Assembly (NCBI GenBank): GCA_016125425.1
Contig: WGLT01000016.1
Coordinates: 1-64,000, forward strand
Direction: 5' to 3'
DNA: 64,000 nt
DNA from: Alphaproteobacteria bacterium
GTDB taxonomy: Bacteria; Pseudomonadota; Alphaproteobacteria; Caulobacterales; Parvularculaceae
Shown here: positions 1 to 10,069 of the stretch, one piece after another
How positions within the stretch are numbered: the stretch's first letter is position 1
Layout of the letters: each line of letters opens with the position of its first letter
The notes under the pieces: model-generated
The model's input: the letters and a program-made list of their open reading frames with translations, nothing else
What the model was told of the DNA's origin: nothing
Database searches by the model: none
Made by a program: the position numbers and the translations under genes

Positions 1-145
1 GGACTTCGAGAAAGAATTCCTGCGCCATCTCCACGGCGAACACGGCGATCTCCTGAAGACGATCCGCGAGGAAAAGGCGCTTTCGGAAGCGACCGAGAAA
101 AAGCTGGTCGACGTGCTCGACGCGTTTGCGAAACGGTTTGCATGA
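1..145 (+). CDS. atpA: F1 ATP synthase alpha subunit, C-terminal end (partial)
   Basis: Only the last 47 codons are inside the window, read in the frame that begins at base 2. The peptide starts DFEKEFLRHLHGEHGDLL and ends in a Lys/Arg-rich helix with the terminal residues AKRFA, which is how bacterial alpha subunits end (the C-terminal helical bundle of the nucleotide-binding F1 subunit). Its position immediately before atpG supports the call. The stop TGA at 143-145 overlaps the ATG of the next gene in an ATGA arrangement, so the small downstream gene is probably translated by re-initiation. The rest of the gene, and presumably atpH, lie to the left of the window. Confidence 0.93.
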   Translation, partial: DFEKEFLRHLHGEHGDLLKTIREEKALSEATEKKLVDVLDAFAKRFA

Positions 146-435
146 GAATAAGACAAGCACTTGGGTCAATGGCCATGTTGCTGCCGTTAACAGCGTGTAG
201 TGACCATGCAAGCTTCGTACGCAGCAAGTTTTGCGAGGGAGCCGCGGACATGATTGCTGTCGGCGCGCTAGATTATCGACCACCTTACAAGAAGAGCGAA
301 GCGCAAATCCTGATTTTGGCGAACAGGGCAAAGGATGACTTCAAGGTTGCAAACTGCGACCCGGCCCTAATCTCCGAAAGTTATGATCGCTTGAGAGCTG
401 GCCCAGCAAAGTTTCTGCCGAAAGGCGGTGATTGA
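142..435 (+). CDS. Small predicted lipoprotein inserted between atpA and atpG
   Basis: This 97-residue protein has a short positively charged N-terminus, a hydrophobic stretch and a lipobox-like LTAC with the Cys at residue 19, so it is probably an exported lipoprotein. I do not recognise the mature part, which carries two further Cys residues (around 32 and 73) that could form a disulfide. The start ATG overlaps the atpA stop (ATGA) and the stop TGA overlaps the atpG ATG, so it looks translationally coupled on both sides. The base composition is visibly poorer in G and C than atpA or atpG, with codons such as AGA, ATA and TTA that are rare nearby, which suggests acquisition by transfer. A gene at this site is not part of the standard ATP synthase operon. 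Confidence 0.7.
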   Translation: MRIRQALGSMAMLLPLTACSDHASFVRSKFCEGAADMIAVGALDYRPPYKKSEAQILILANRAKDDFKVANCDPALISESYDRLRAGPAKFLPKGGD

Positions 436-1316
436 TGCCCTCCCTCAAAGCCCTCAAAAACCGCATCGCCTCCGTCAAGTCGACGCAGAAGATCACCAAG
501 GCAAAGCAGATGGTGGCTGCGGCGAAACTGCGCCGCGCCGAAGAGCGCGCGAGTGAGGCCCGTCCCTATACGGAGCGGATGGAGGCGGTGCTCGCCAATC
601 TCGCCGCGGACGCAAAGGACATGCCGGGCGCGCCGGGGCTTCTGCGCGGGACCGGCAAGGACGAGACGCATCTTCTCGTCGTCGCGACGGCCGATAAGGG
701 ACTTTGCGGCGCCTTCAACTCCTCGATCGTGCGGCTCGCGCGCGAGCATATCGCCCGCCTTCAGCGCGAGGGAAAACGCGTCAAGATCATTACTGTCGGG
801 CGCAAGGGCAATGACCAGCTAAAGCGCCTTTACGGCGAGGAGATCGTCTGGAAGACCGATTTTACGCAAATCCGTCAGATCGGTTTTCATGAGGCGCATG
901 CCATCGCGCAAAAAGTGCTCGCAATGTTCGACGCCGGCGATTTCGATGTCGCGACGCTGTTCTTCGGCAAGTTCAAATCGGTCGTCAGCCAGATTCCGAC
1001 GGCCCAGCAGATCATCCCGGCGGTCGCGCCGGAAGGCGCGGCCCCGCCCGACCTCAAAGGCGCGGTCTATGATTATGAGCCGGACGAGGCGGGCATTCTG
1101 AAGGCGCTGCTGCCGCGCTATGTCGCCGTGCAGATCTTTCGCGCGCTGCTTGAAAACGTCGCCTCCGAACAGGCCGCGTCGATGACCGCCATGGACAATG
1201 CGACGCGCAACGCCGGGGAGATGATCGACAAGCTTTCGCTGCAATATAACCGCGCGCGCCAGGCGCAGATCACCAAGGAGCTGATCGAGATCATCTCCGG
1301 CGCCGAGGCGCTTTAG
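435..1316 (+). CDS. atpG: F1 ATP synthase gamma subunit
   Basis: The central rotor shaft of F1-ATPase, which couples proton flow through Fo to rotation inside the alpha3beta3 ring. The 293-residue length is normal for the family. The N-terminus [20 protein letters not shown] and the C-terminal [17 protein letters not shown] are the two conserved coiled-coil ends of gamma. I chose ATG 435 rather than the TTG at 432 because family members begin MPSLK. The ATG overlaps the stop of the small lipoprotein gene (TGATG). In most alphaproteobacteria atpD follows directly; here two unrelated genes come next, 8 bp downstream. Confidence 0.97.
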   Translation: MPSLKALKNRIASVKSTQKITKAKQMVAAAKLRRAEERASEARPYTERMEAVLANLAADAKDMPGAPGLLRGTGKDETHLLVVATADKGLCGAFNSSIVRLAREHIARLQREGKRVKIITVGRKGNDQLKRLYGEEIVWKTDFTQIRQIGFHEAHAIAQKVLAMFDAGDFDVATLFFGKFKSVVSQIPTAQQIIPAVAPEGAAPPDLKGAVYDYEPDEAGILKALLPRYVAVQIFRALLENVASEQAASMTAMDNATRNAGEMIDKLSLQYNRARQAQITKELIEIISGAEAL

Positions 1317-1324
1317 GGCCGCTT

Positions 1325-2068
1325 ATGGATCCGTCCGCCTATAAAGAGCTCGCCGATCTTGAGGGCGCGCATTGGTGGTTCGTCGGGCGCCGGCGAATCT
1401 TCGACGCGCTCCTGGACAAGCTCGACCTGGCGGAGGATGCGCGCATTCTCGAAATCGGCTGCGGAACGGGCGGCAATCTCGAAATGCTCGCGCGTCATGG
1501 CGCGCTTTACGCCGCCGAATATGACGACGGCGCGCGCGAAATCGCGCGCGCGAGGAAGGTCGCGCGCGACGTCGCGCCCTGCCGCCTGCCGGACGAGATT
1601 CCGTTCTCGCCGGAGAAATTCGATCTCATCGTTCTCTTTGACGTGCTCGAGCATATCGAAGACGACGTCGCCTGCCTCAAGGCCATTCGCGCGCGCATGT
1701 CGGAGCGCGGCTGGCTCGTCGTCACCGTGCCCGCCTTCCAGTTCCTGTGGTCGGGCAATGACGAGCATAATCATCACTTCCGGCGTTATACGCGCGCGCG
1801 GCTCGAGGCGGTCGTGCGCGCGGGCGGCTTCGGGCCGGCCTATGCGAGTTATTTCAATTTCTGGCTGTTCCCGGCCGTCGCGGCGGTGCGGTTTGCGAAG
1901 AACGCCTTCTTTAAAGACCGCGAAGAGGCGCGCAGCGATCTCGCCTTGCCGACAGGGCCCTTGAACAACGCGCTCGCGTGGCTGTTTTCGAGCGAGCGCG
2001 TCGCCATGGGGCGTTTCAGCCTGCCATTCGGCGTTTCCTGCATCCTGAGCGCGAGGCCGGCGGCGTGA
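1325..2068 (+). CDS. Class I SAM-dependent methyltransferase
   Basis: A 247-residue Rossmann-fold methyltransferase. Motif I is ILEIGCGTGGN at residues 41-51 and binds S-adenosylmethionine. The acidic motif is YDDG near 64, and the motif IV region FDLIVLFDVLEHI lies around 101-113. The WWFVGRRR segment near residue 18 and the EHNHHFRRYT segment near 146 recur in methyltransferases found beside polysaccharide and glycolipid glycosyltransferases. The substrate is unknown. It starts 8 bp after atpG and is followed by a glycosyltransferase, so the two probably act together on a sugar or lipid-linked sugar. Base composition is like the chromosome, unlike the next gene. Confidence 0.85.
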   Translation: MDPSAYKELADLEGAHWWFVGRRRIFDALLDKLDLAEDARILEIGCGTGGNLEMLARHGALYAAEYDDGAREIARARKVARDVAPCRLPDEIPFSPEKFDLIVLFDVLEHIEDDVACLKAIRARMSERGWLVVTVPAFQFLWSGNDEHNHHFRRYTRARLEAVVRAGGFGPAYASYFNFWLFPAVAAVRFAKNAFFKDREEARSDLALPTGPLNNALAWLFSSERVAMGRFSLPFGVSCILSARPAA

Positions 2069-2096
2069 AGATGGATTTCGCTTTCACGGGGATCGG

Positions 2097-3134
2097 ATGA
2101 CAGCGCGTCTTAACGTTCTAGTTCTGGCCCCAATGTTCGATGGCGCTGACAGCAAATGGCTCGATGACTTCGTTTGCTCTGAATTATATGCGATTGAAAA
2201 GGCTTACCGGCGACGCAAACAACGCTCCTGGCACCAGAGGGGCGCAAGGACGCCGCTCGCCGAATGGATCGAGTTTTTGGATTATGCGCGTCGCGCTTTC
2301 GCCAGGAAGCCGGACATCATTGTCACTGTGTTTCCGGCGGTGGCTTTTGCAGTGGCTGTGTGGAAGCGCGTTCTGTTTCGTCGAACGCCCATCATTGCGT
2401 GGGCGTTCAATATCGGGTCTACAGCGAGCGCGCTAAAGGGCCGGCTTGCGGGAATTGTGCTGAGGGGAGTGGATCTATTCGTGGTGCATTCCAGGGAAGA
2501 ACGCCAACACTATGCGCGCTGGCTTGATCTTCCGGTCGAGCGCTTCCGCTTTGTTCCGCTGCAGAGAGGCGGGCGCAAATTCCAGCGGAAAGAGGAGACA
2601 AGTCAGCCCTATATGCTGGCGATGGGTTCGGCCGGTCGAGATTATCAGACCCTCATTGATGCGACGCGCGATCTCGGCGCGCGCGTTGTTATCGTTGCAA
2701 AACAAGACGTGCTGCGCCCGCTCAAACCTCATTCTGATGTTGAATTTTGCAGCAATTTGTCGATGAGCAAGTGCGAAGAGCTGCTATCGGCCGCACGGCT
2801 AAATGTCGTGCCGATATCCAATGTCGACACTGCGTCTGGGCAAGTCACATTTTTGATGTCGCTCTGCTATGGCGTCCCGACAGTCGCGACCGACTGTCCG
2901 GGCACGCGCGACTATCTGACCAATGGCCATGACGCGCTATTGGTTCCGGCGGGAGATGCGGGAGCGCTTCGTTCGGCGATCAAATGGCTGTGGACGAATG
3001 AATCCGAGCGGGCGCGGATCGGTCAGAACGGCCTGCGTACGTGGAAAGAGCGGTTTTCCGATCCGCCGGCGGCCGCGGCTCTCGAAGAGACACTCGAATT
3101 TGTTAGGTCGCGAACGGCAGGCGCGCGGGTTTAA
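2097..3134 (+). CDS. GT4-like (GT-B fold) glycosyltransferase
   Basis: A 345-residue protein whose C-terminal half has the GT-B sugar-nucleotide site: LLSAARLNVVPI near 235, then YGVPTVATDCPGTRDYLTNG and LLVPAGDAGAL. The N-terminal half is divergent but has the expected alternating strands (LNVLVLAP at the start, PDIIVTVFPAVAF near 75). The usual E-x7-E pair is not clear, so it may be an outlier of the GT4 family. The sequence is lower in GC than the flanking genes, hinting at foreign origin. It is the second of two genes wedged between atpG and atpD, and its product could be a sugar transferase for a surface glycan. Confidence 0.72.
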   Translation: MTARLNVLVLAPMFDGADSKWLDDFVCSELYAIEKAYRRRKQRSWHQRGARTPLAEWIEFLDYARRAFARKPDIIVTVFPAVAFAVAVWKRVLFRRTPIIAWAFNIGSTASALKGRLAGIVLRGVDLFVVHSREERQHYARWLDLPVERFRFVPLQRGGRKFQRKEETSQPYMLAMGSAGRDYQTLIDATRDLGARVVIVAKQDVLRPLKPHSDVEFCSNLSMSKCEELLSAARLNVVPISNVDTASGQVTFLMSLCYGVPTVATDCPGTRDYLTNGHDALLVPAGDAGALRSAIKWLWTNESERARIGQNGLRTWKERFSDPPAAAALEETLEFVRSRTAGARV

Positions 3135-4931
<1,797 letters not shown>

Positions 4932-4957
4932 GAGAAGCGAACAGGAAACAGGGAGCA

Positions 4958-5006
4958 GCGAATAGAGATTCGGAGCCGGGCGGTCGGTCCGCCGCCCGCT
5001 ATTCGC
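4958..5006. repeat. Nested inverted repeat between atpD and atpC
   Basis: An outer 8-bp perfect inverted repeat, GCGAATAG at 4958-4965 and CTATTCGC at 4999-5006, encloses an inner 7-bp perfect stem, CGGGCGG at 4977-4983 and CCGCCCG at 4992-4998, with an 8-nt loop. The left side is preceded by a purine-rich stretch (4932-4957). The layout looks like a small intergenic palindromic (REP-like) element rather than an intrinsic terminator, since no T-run follows. As RNA it could stabilise or attenuate the atpD-atpC message. Whether it is repeated elsewhere in the genome cannot be seen here. Confidence 0.6.
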
Positions 5007-5017
5007 CAGGTGACTCA

Positions 5018-5416
5018 ATGCCAGACAAACTTCACTTCGATCTCGTTTCGCCCGAGCGCCAGCTTGCGTCCGAGGATGTCGATCAGGTCGACGTTCCGGG
5101 TACGGAAGGCGTCTTCGGCGTCCTTGCGAACCACTCGCCCGTCATGTCGGCGCTCGCGCCCGGCGTGCTCAGGATCCGGAACGGCGCGGAGGAAAAGCGC
5201 ATTTTCGTGCGCGGCGGCTTTGCGGAAGTGACGCCCGCGGGCCTGACTGTGCTCGCCGAAGAAGCGATTCCAATCAGCGAGCTCGACGCCGAAGCGCTGG
5301 CCGCGCGCATCAAGAACGCAGAGCAGGATCTCGCCGATGCGGACGCGTCAGCCGAGACCAAGGAGCGCGCCGCCGCCGAACTTGCTCAGCTCAGGCAGTT
5401 GCAGGCGGCGCTTTAG
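5018..5416 (+). CDS. atpC: F1 ATP synthase epsilon subunit
   Basis: A 132-residue epsilon subunit, which sits on the gamma foot and inhibits ATP hydrolysis. The N-terminal beta-sandwich is recognisable from FDLVSPERQL, GVFGVLANHSPVMSALAPGVL and FVRGGFAEV, and the C-terminal part is a helical hairpin rich in Ala and Glu. Length and order are normal. It closes the ATP synthase operon and its final codons overlap the end of a short antisense open frame described separately. Confidence 0.96.
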   Translation: MPDKLHFDLVSPERQLASEDVDQVDVPGTEGVFGVLANHSPVMSALAPGVLRIRNGAEEKRIFVRGGFAEVTPAGLTVLAEEAIPISELDAEALAARIKNAEQDLADADASAETKERAAAELAQLRQLQAAL

Positions 5417-5551
5417 GCCGTCGGCGGCTCGCCGCATTCGGCCTCGTCGTCGCGCGTCTGCGTGAGGCAGATGCGTTCGACGTCATCCAGTATCGACTGA
5501 CGCGGCGCTTCGTCCGGATTAGCGCGCGATTTTCGATTATCGCCGCCCGCT
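5413..5551 (-). pseudogene. Possible remnant of a coding sequence without a start codon
   Basis: The only sizeable gap after atpC holds a minus-strand open frame whose codons look coding: it reads ANPDEAPRQSILDDVERIC and ends EAECGEPPTA before TAA at 5413-5415. Going upstream, the frame meets a TGA inside the end of the pseudouridine synthase gene before any ATG, GTG or TTG appears. It may be the 3' remnant of a gene truncated by rearrangement at this junction, or chance antisense structure in GC-rich DNA. I recognise no family. Confidence 0.25.
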
Positions 5552-6247
5552 CTAGCTGCGCTGCGCGCCGATTGTCTTCAGCCGCAGCGCCATCGCGTCG
5601 GGCGGCGGCGCTTCGACGACAATGGGCGCCTTCGCCTTCGAGATCGGAATCACGACGCGGCGCGCATGCAGCATCATCGGGCCGGCGCGCTCCTCAGGCG
5701 ATAAATCTCCATACTGAGGATCGCCGAGGATCGGGCAGCCGATCGACGCCAGATGAACGCGGATCTGGTGCGTGCGTCCCGTCTTCGGCTTCGCCTCTAT
5801 GAAAGAAAGACCGGCTTTCGATCCGAGAACGCGATAGGTCGTGCGCGCGTCCTGTCCGTCTTCGGCGATCTCGACGCGCCATCCCGTGCCGCGCGTCATT
5901 TTCTTCAGGGGCGCGTCGATCGTTCCGGAAAGTTTCTCCGGCGCGCCTTTGCAGATCGCCCAATAGGTCTTTTCGACACGGCCTTCATTGAACAGCTTTC
6001 CGAGCTTTCGGAGCGCCTTCGGGTGGCGGCCGAGAACGAGGCAGCCCGATGTGTCGCGGTCGAGCCGGTGCGCGAGCGCGGGCGGGCGCGGCAGGCCGAA
6101 TTTGAGCGCATCGAAATAGTTTTCGAGGGTGTCGCCGCCGCCGGGCCCCGCATGGACGGGAAGGCCGGCGGGCTTGTCGATCACCAGCATCAGCCCGTCG
6201 CGATAGAGAATGCGCGAGAGGAGGAAATCGGCGGGACGGGCGTTCAT
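5552..6247 (-). CDS. RluA-family RNA pseudouridine synthase
   Basis: A 231-residue pseudouridine synthase that isomerises specific uridines in rRNA or tRNA. The catalytic motif HRLDRDTSGCLVLGR contains the nucleophilic Asp (third residue of RLD), and the downstream GRTHQIRVHLASIGCPILGD is the conserved RNA-binding motif of the RluA group. There is no N-terminal S4 domain, so it is the short RluA/RluC-like catalytic form. It is translated from ATG 6247, which overlaps the stop of rppH by 4 bp, placing both in one minus-strand operon with the upstream deacetylase-like gene. The exact target nucleotide cannot be read from sequence. Confidence 0.9.
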   Translation of the reverse strand: MNARPADFLLSRILYRDGLMLVIDKPAGLPVHAGPGGGDTLENYFDALKFGLPRPPALAHRLDRDTSGCLVLGRHPKALRKLGKLFNEGRVEKTYWAICKGAPEKLSGTIDAPLKKMTRGTGWRVEIAEDGQDARTTYRVLGSKAGLSFIEAKPKTGRTHQIRVHLASIGCPILGDPQYGDLSPEERAGPMMLHARRVVIPISKAKAPIVVEAPPPDAMALRLKTIGAQRS

Positions 6248-6762
6248 CGCCGCGAACGAAGAAAATCCCGAAGCGGGGCGAAGGCGCGCGTGACCTCCTC
6301 ATAGACATGACGCTTGAAGGGAACGATGAGGCCCGGCGCTTCTTCGAGCTCGCCCCAGCGCCAGTCGTCGAATTCCTGATGCGCGTCGGCGGCGAGGTCG
6401 ACTTCGCTGTCCTCGCCTTCAAACAGCATCGCGGCCCATTTCTGGCGCTGACCGCGCCAGTTCCTCTTTTTGTAGCCGGCCGGAAAATCGTAGAGCAGCC
6501 AGCCCGGCGTGATCAGGATCAGACGCGCGCTCGCAACGCCGGTTTCCTCCTTGAGCTCGCGATGCGCCGCCGCGCCGTAGTCTTCGCCGTTATCGACGCC
6601 GCCTTGCGGAAATTGCCAGCGCCATTCGTCGGGCTCGGCGGCGAATTCGCTGATGTCGGAGAAGTCCTGGACGCGCCGGCCGAAAAAGACGCGGCCCTGG
6701 CGGTCAAACAGCACGATTCCGATATTCGGCCGGTAATGCTTCAAATAGTCTGCGGCGTGCAT
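6244..6762 (-). CDS. rppH: RNA pyrophosphohydrolase (Nudix)
   Basis: A 172-residue Nudix hydrolase that removes pyrophosphate from the 5' end of mRNA and starts its decay. The N-terminus YRPNIGIVLFDRQGRVFFGRR and the QFPQGG lead-in are typical of RppH. The Nudix box is complete: GGVDNGEDYGAAAHRELKEE followed by TGV. Length is usual for alphaproteobacterial RppH. The stop overlaps the following pseudouridine synthase start by 4 bp. In many alphaproteobacteria rppH lies beside the divergent polysaccharide deacetylase and ctpA; here the first neighbour is kept and ctpA is about 31 kb away. Confidence 0.94.
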   Translation of the reverse strand: MHAADYLKHYRPNIGIVLFDRQGRVFFGRRVQDFSDISEFAAEPDEWRWQFPQGGVDNGEDYGAAAHRELKEETGVASARLILITPGWLLYDFPAGYKKRNWRGQRQKWAAMLFEGEDSEVDLAADAHQEFDDWRWGELEEAPGLIVPFKRHVYEEVTRAFAPLRDFLRSRR

Positions 6763-6834
6763 GTTCGGCGCTCGCTGTCGGCTTATCCTGCGCCGTCATA
6801 GGCGGATTTCCCCGCCGCGGAAACCGCCCGAGCG

Positions 6835-8115
6835 CTAGCGCGAGGCGATGACCGCAGAGGCCGGCGCGAGCGCGACATGGCGCGCGCCGAGCTCGCCCGT
6901 CCAGTCGACGATGGCGTCGATGGCGGCGGGATAAGCGTAAGTCTTGCCGAGCGCGGCGCCGCGCTCTTTGGCGATGCTTGCGAGATCGTCGAGATCGCGC
7001 GCCGCCGCCCTTTCGTCATCGCCGTCCTCGCCGGCCGTGACAATCCGGTCGACCCGCGCCACCGAGCGATCGTCGCCGACCGCGCGCCGCGCTGCGCCCG
7101 TATCGTCGACATAGGCGACGCCGATCGATTTGAGTCGCGTCAGAATCGGGGCGATCGCGTTCTTGTCGGCCGAGAATTTGCCGCCGAGATAGTTGGTGGC
7201 GGCGAAATAGCCGGGAAAGCGCGACAACAGCCAGTCGAGGCGCTGCAGATTCTGCTCGGCCGTGCGCGAGGTCAGAAGCGCTGCGGGACCGAGCGATTCG
7301 GCGCCGCCCCCATAGCCTTCCATGGGCAGTTCGATCATCACTTCATGACCGGCCGCGCGGGCCTTTTCGGCCCATTCGGGAAGGTTCTTCGCATAGGGCG
7401 CGAAAGACAGCGTGACCTCCGGCGGCAATTCCTTGATCGCTCTTTCGGTGATCGCCGCATTGAGACCGAGCCCGCCGACAATCAGCGCGACGCGGTCTTC
7501 GGCCTCGCCTGTCTTGTCGGGCAGCGCGTAATAGGACGAGGCGCGACGGCCGTCGGCGGCGATTTTCGGAATGGGTCCGAAACGGGTCTGCTGCTCCAGC
7601 GCTGCGATCGGCTCGGCGACGCGAACGCTCGGCGCGACATAGGCCGCCGTCTGCGCCGAAACCGCGCCGGCGGGCGCGGGCGCGTCATCGGGGTCGCGCG
7701 CCGGCGCGCCGTCAATCGTGATTCTGATCGCGCCGGGCTGCGCCAGCATTCCATGATCCGTCTGCGGAAGAGCGGCTTTCGCCGGCGCGCCGGCGTCGTC
7801 GCCCAGCATGTCGGAAGCGGCGAGCGAAGGCGGCTCGACAGGCGGCTCGCCCTCGCGCAGCGCCGGGCCCGCTTTGCCCGGCAAGACGGACTGCGTTTTC
7901 GGCCCCTTGTCTGCGGCGGTCGCCGGCTCGGGCGGAGCCAGATGCTGGATTTCGGGGCCGAGCGCGAGCGCGACGCGCGTCGGCGCGTTGACTTTCGACC
8001 CGGCGGCGAGGAGCGCGAGGCAGAGCATCAGCGCCCCGGCGCCCGAAATCATCCAGGCCCAGACCAGCCGGCCGAAGACCGGAAATCGCAAGCGTCGGCG
8101 CAGGACTTGGCTCAT
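6835..8115 (-). CDS. Divergent polysaccharide deacetylase family protein (YibQ/DUF610)
   Basis: About 426 residues. A short basic N-terminus is followed by one membrane segment near residues 18-40, then a long Ala/Pro-rich linker, then the C-terminal domain (roughly 195-426) with VALIVGGLGLN, VTLSFAPYAKNL, EVMIELPMEGYGG and the ATNYLGGKFSAD motif of the divergent deacetylase family. Enzyme activity is unproven for this family; a periplasmic role in envelope metabolism is likely. I chose ATG 8115 (MSQVLRRR); ATG 8133 is an alternative that adds six residues. Longer upstream reading frame is Pro/Arg-rich and rejected. It leads the operon with rppH. Confidence 0.85.
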   Translation of the reverse strand: MSQVLRRRLRFPVFGRLVWAWMISGAGALMLCLALLAAGSKVNAPTRVALALGPEIQHLAPPEPATAADKGPKTQSVLPGKAGPALREGEPPVEPPSLAASDMLGDDAGAPAKAALPQTDHGMLAQPGAIRITIDGAPARDPDDAPAPAGAVSAQTAAYVAPSVRVAEPIAALEQQTRFGPIPKIAADGRRASSYYALPDKTGEAEDRVALIVGGLGLNAAITERAIKELPPEVTLSFAPYAKNLPEWAEKARAAGHEVMIELPMEGYGGGAESLGPAALLTSRTAEQNLQRLDWLLSRFPGYFAATNYLGGKFSADKNAIAPILTRLKSIGVAYVDDTGAARRAVGDDRSVARVDRIVTAGEDGDDERAAARDLDDLASIAKERGAALGKTYAYPAAIDAIVDWTGELGARHVALAPASAVIASR

Positions 8116-8329
8116 AGGGCTTTCAGCGGCCATCGCCCCGGCGGGCGTAAGCGGCTCCTTTCGCGACCGAACCCTAGGAACCCCAGGGTTAACGGATCGA
8201 AAACAGACGGGGCGGCGGCGGCGAATTGTCCTTTTCGGCGGGCGCGCTGCGGCGTGCTGTCGGGGGCCCTGCCATTGGCGCGCCGACCGGGGTAAAAGCG
8301 GAGGGAGGGGTTCCGGCGCGGGAGGCGCT
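8116..8329. other. Divergent intergenic region between deacetylase-like gene and phoD-like gene
   Basis: A 214-bp gap separating two divergently read genes, so promoters for both should lie here. A purine-rich GAGGGAGGGG at 8301-8310 precedes the plus-strand gene and GGAGG at 8321-8325 is its ribosome-binding site. An AAGGAG lies on the minus strand near 8155-8161, too far from ATG 8133 to be its Shine-Dalgarno. I cannot identify promoter boxes with confidence. Confidence 0.4.
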
Positions 8330-10066
8330 ATGTCGCTCATCACCAGAAGAAGGGCGCTCCAGGCGGCGCTGCTCGCAGGCGCGGCGTCGTGCTCGAAGCC
8401 GGTCAAAAAAACGCCTTTCACGGCGTCTTCGTCGGCGGCGGGCGGCCTGTTCGCGCATGGCGTGGCGAGCGGCGATCCGAGCGCCGACGGCGTCGTCATC
8501 TGGACGCGCCTTTCTCTGCCGGCGAGCGAGGACGCCGCGGCGGAAATCAGCGCGCCCTGGGAGATCGCCGCCGACCGGGCGTTCGCGACGATCGTCGCCT
8601 CGGGCGAGGCGACGACGAGCGCGGCGCGCGACTACACGGTCAAGGCGTATGTGTCGGGGCTGAATCCGGGAACGACCTATTATTACCGGTTCAAGTCGGG
8701 CGACGGCGCCGTCTCGCCCGTCGGCCGCACCCGGACCTTGCCCGCCGGCCCGCTCGAGGCTGCGAAATTCGCGGTGCTCACCTGCTCCAATTATCCGTTC
8801 GGCTATTTCAACGTCTATGATCTCGTTTCGCGCCGCGACGACATCGACGCCGTCATCCATCTCGGCGACTACATCTATGAATACGGGCCGGACGGCTATG
8901 GCGGCGAAGAGGGCGCGAAGCTCGGCCGGCCGCATGACCCGCCGCATGAGCTTTTGACGCTCGCGGATTATCGCCGCCGGCATGCTCAGTACAAGGCCGA
9001 TCCCTCGACTCAGGCGATGCACGGCGCCCACCCGATGATCGCGATCTGGGACGATCATGAGGTCGCCGACGATTCATGGGTCGGCGGCGCGGAAAATCAC
9101 CAGCCGCAAACGGAGGGCGATTGGGGCGCGCGCGAACGCGCCGCCATCCAGGCCTATTTCGAATGGATGCCGATCCGCGAGCCCGAGCCCGGCCGCCGGC
9201 GCGAAGCGATCTTCCGGTCATTCTCTTATGGCGACCTCGTGACGATCGTCGCGCTTGAGTCGCGCCTGATGGCGCGCTCGCAGCAGATCGACTACAACGA
9301 GATCGCGCCGAAGCTGAAGTCGAAAGAAGACGCGCAAAACTTCGTCAAAAACGTTCTGGGCGATCCTTCGCGGCGGCTTCTGGGGGCGGCGCAGGAGGCG
9401 TTTGTCGGCGCGGCGCTGAAAAAATCCGTCGAGGCCGGACAGCCCTGGCGGGTCATCGCCAATCAGGTGATCATGGCCGACGTCGTCGCGCCCGATCTCA
9501 ATCCGCACGTTACGGAAAAGGATATCGAAGAGCTTCAGGCCCAGTGGTCGCAGGCGCGTTCATTCATCAAGACATCCGCGCTCGGCCTGCCGATGAACTT
9601 CGACGCGTGGAACGGCTATCCCGCATCGCGCGAGCGTTTCTACAAGACCATTCGCGAGGCCGGCGCGGAGGGCGTCGTCGTCGTCACCGGCGACTCGCAC
9701 ACCTGGTGGGCCAACGATCTTTTCGACGCAGACGGCGCGCATGTCGGGATCGAGCTCGGCGCCCATTCCGTGACGTCTCCATCGCCTTTCCGTCGCGAAT
9801 TTCTCGGCGGCAAGGGAGCCGAATACGCGCTGCTCACCAACAAGGAAAATAAATGCGTGCGCTATCTTTCCGGCGAAAATCACGGCTATATCTCGCTCGA
9901 AATCGGGCGAGACCACGCGGTCGCGCGCTTCGTCGCCGTCGATAATATCGAATCGCCGAATTACAACGCTTTCGATCAGGCGACCTTCAAGATCGCCAAG
10001 GCCAAGGACAGCGCGCGCTTCGCCGGGATGAAGGGCGGCTCCTTCAAGGAGGAGATCCTGTTTTAG
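8330..10066 (+). CDS. PhoD-like alkaline phosphatase/phosphodiesterase
   Basis: 578 residues. The N-terminus has a Tat-like TRRRALQ and a hydrophobic stretch ending in AASC at residue 21, so it is probably exported through Tat and possibly lipid-anchored. The PhoD N-terminal domain (about 40-135) is a fibronectin-like fold with FAHGVASGDP. The metallophosphatase core contains VIHLGDYIYEYG with Asp at 180, IWDDHEVADDSW at 239-250 and VTGDSHTWWAN near 455. These supply metal ligands for the Fe/Ca centre of PhoD. It hydrolyses phosphate esters in the periplasm, probably for phosphate scavenging. GGAGG lies 4 bases before the ATG; the frame extends upstream but the extension is antisense to the neighbouring gene and rejected. 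Confidence 0.92.
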   Translation: MSLITRRRALQAALLAGAASCSKPVKKTPFTASSSAAGGLFAHGVASGDPSADGVVIWTRLSLPASEDAAAEISAPWEIAADRAFATIVASGEATTSAARDYTVKAYVSGLNPGTTYYYRFKSGDGAVSPVGRTRTLPAGPLEAAKFAVLTCSNYPFGYFNVYDLVSRRDDIDAVIHLGDYIYEYGPDGYGGEEGAKLGRPHDPPHELLTLADYRRRHAQYKADPSTQAMHGAHPMIAIWDDHEVADDSWVGGAENHQPQTEGDWGARERAAIQAYFEWMPIREPEPGRRREAIFRSFSYGDLVTIVALESRLMARSQQIDYNEIAPKLKSKEDAQNFVKNVLGDPSRRLLGAAQEAFVGAALKKSVEAGQPWRVIANQVIMADVVAPDLNPHVTEKDIEELQAQWSQARSFIKTSALGLPMNFDAWNGYPASRERFYKTIREAGAEGVVVVTGDSHTWWANDLFDADGAHVGIELGAHSVTSPSPFRREFLGGKGAEYALLTNKENKCVRYLSGENHGYISLEIGRDHAVARFVAVDNIESPNYNAFDQATFKIAKAKDSARFAGMKGGSFKEEILF

Positions 10067-10069
10067 GCG

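Noticed and set aside
7808-8329. In-frame upstream extension of the phoD-like gene
   Set aside because: It runs antisense to the deacetylase-like gene and has low-complexity composition; ATG 8330 has GGAGG and the Tat-like signal.
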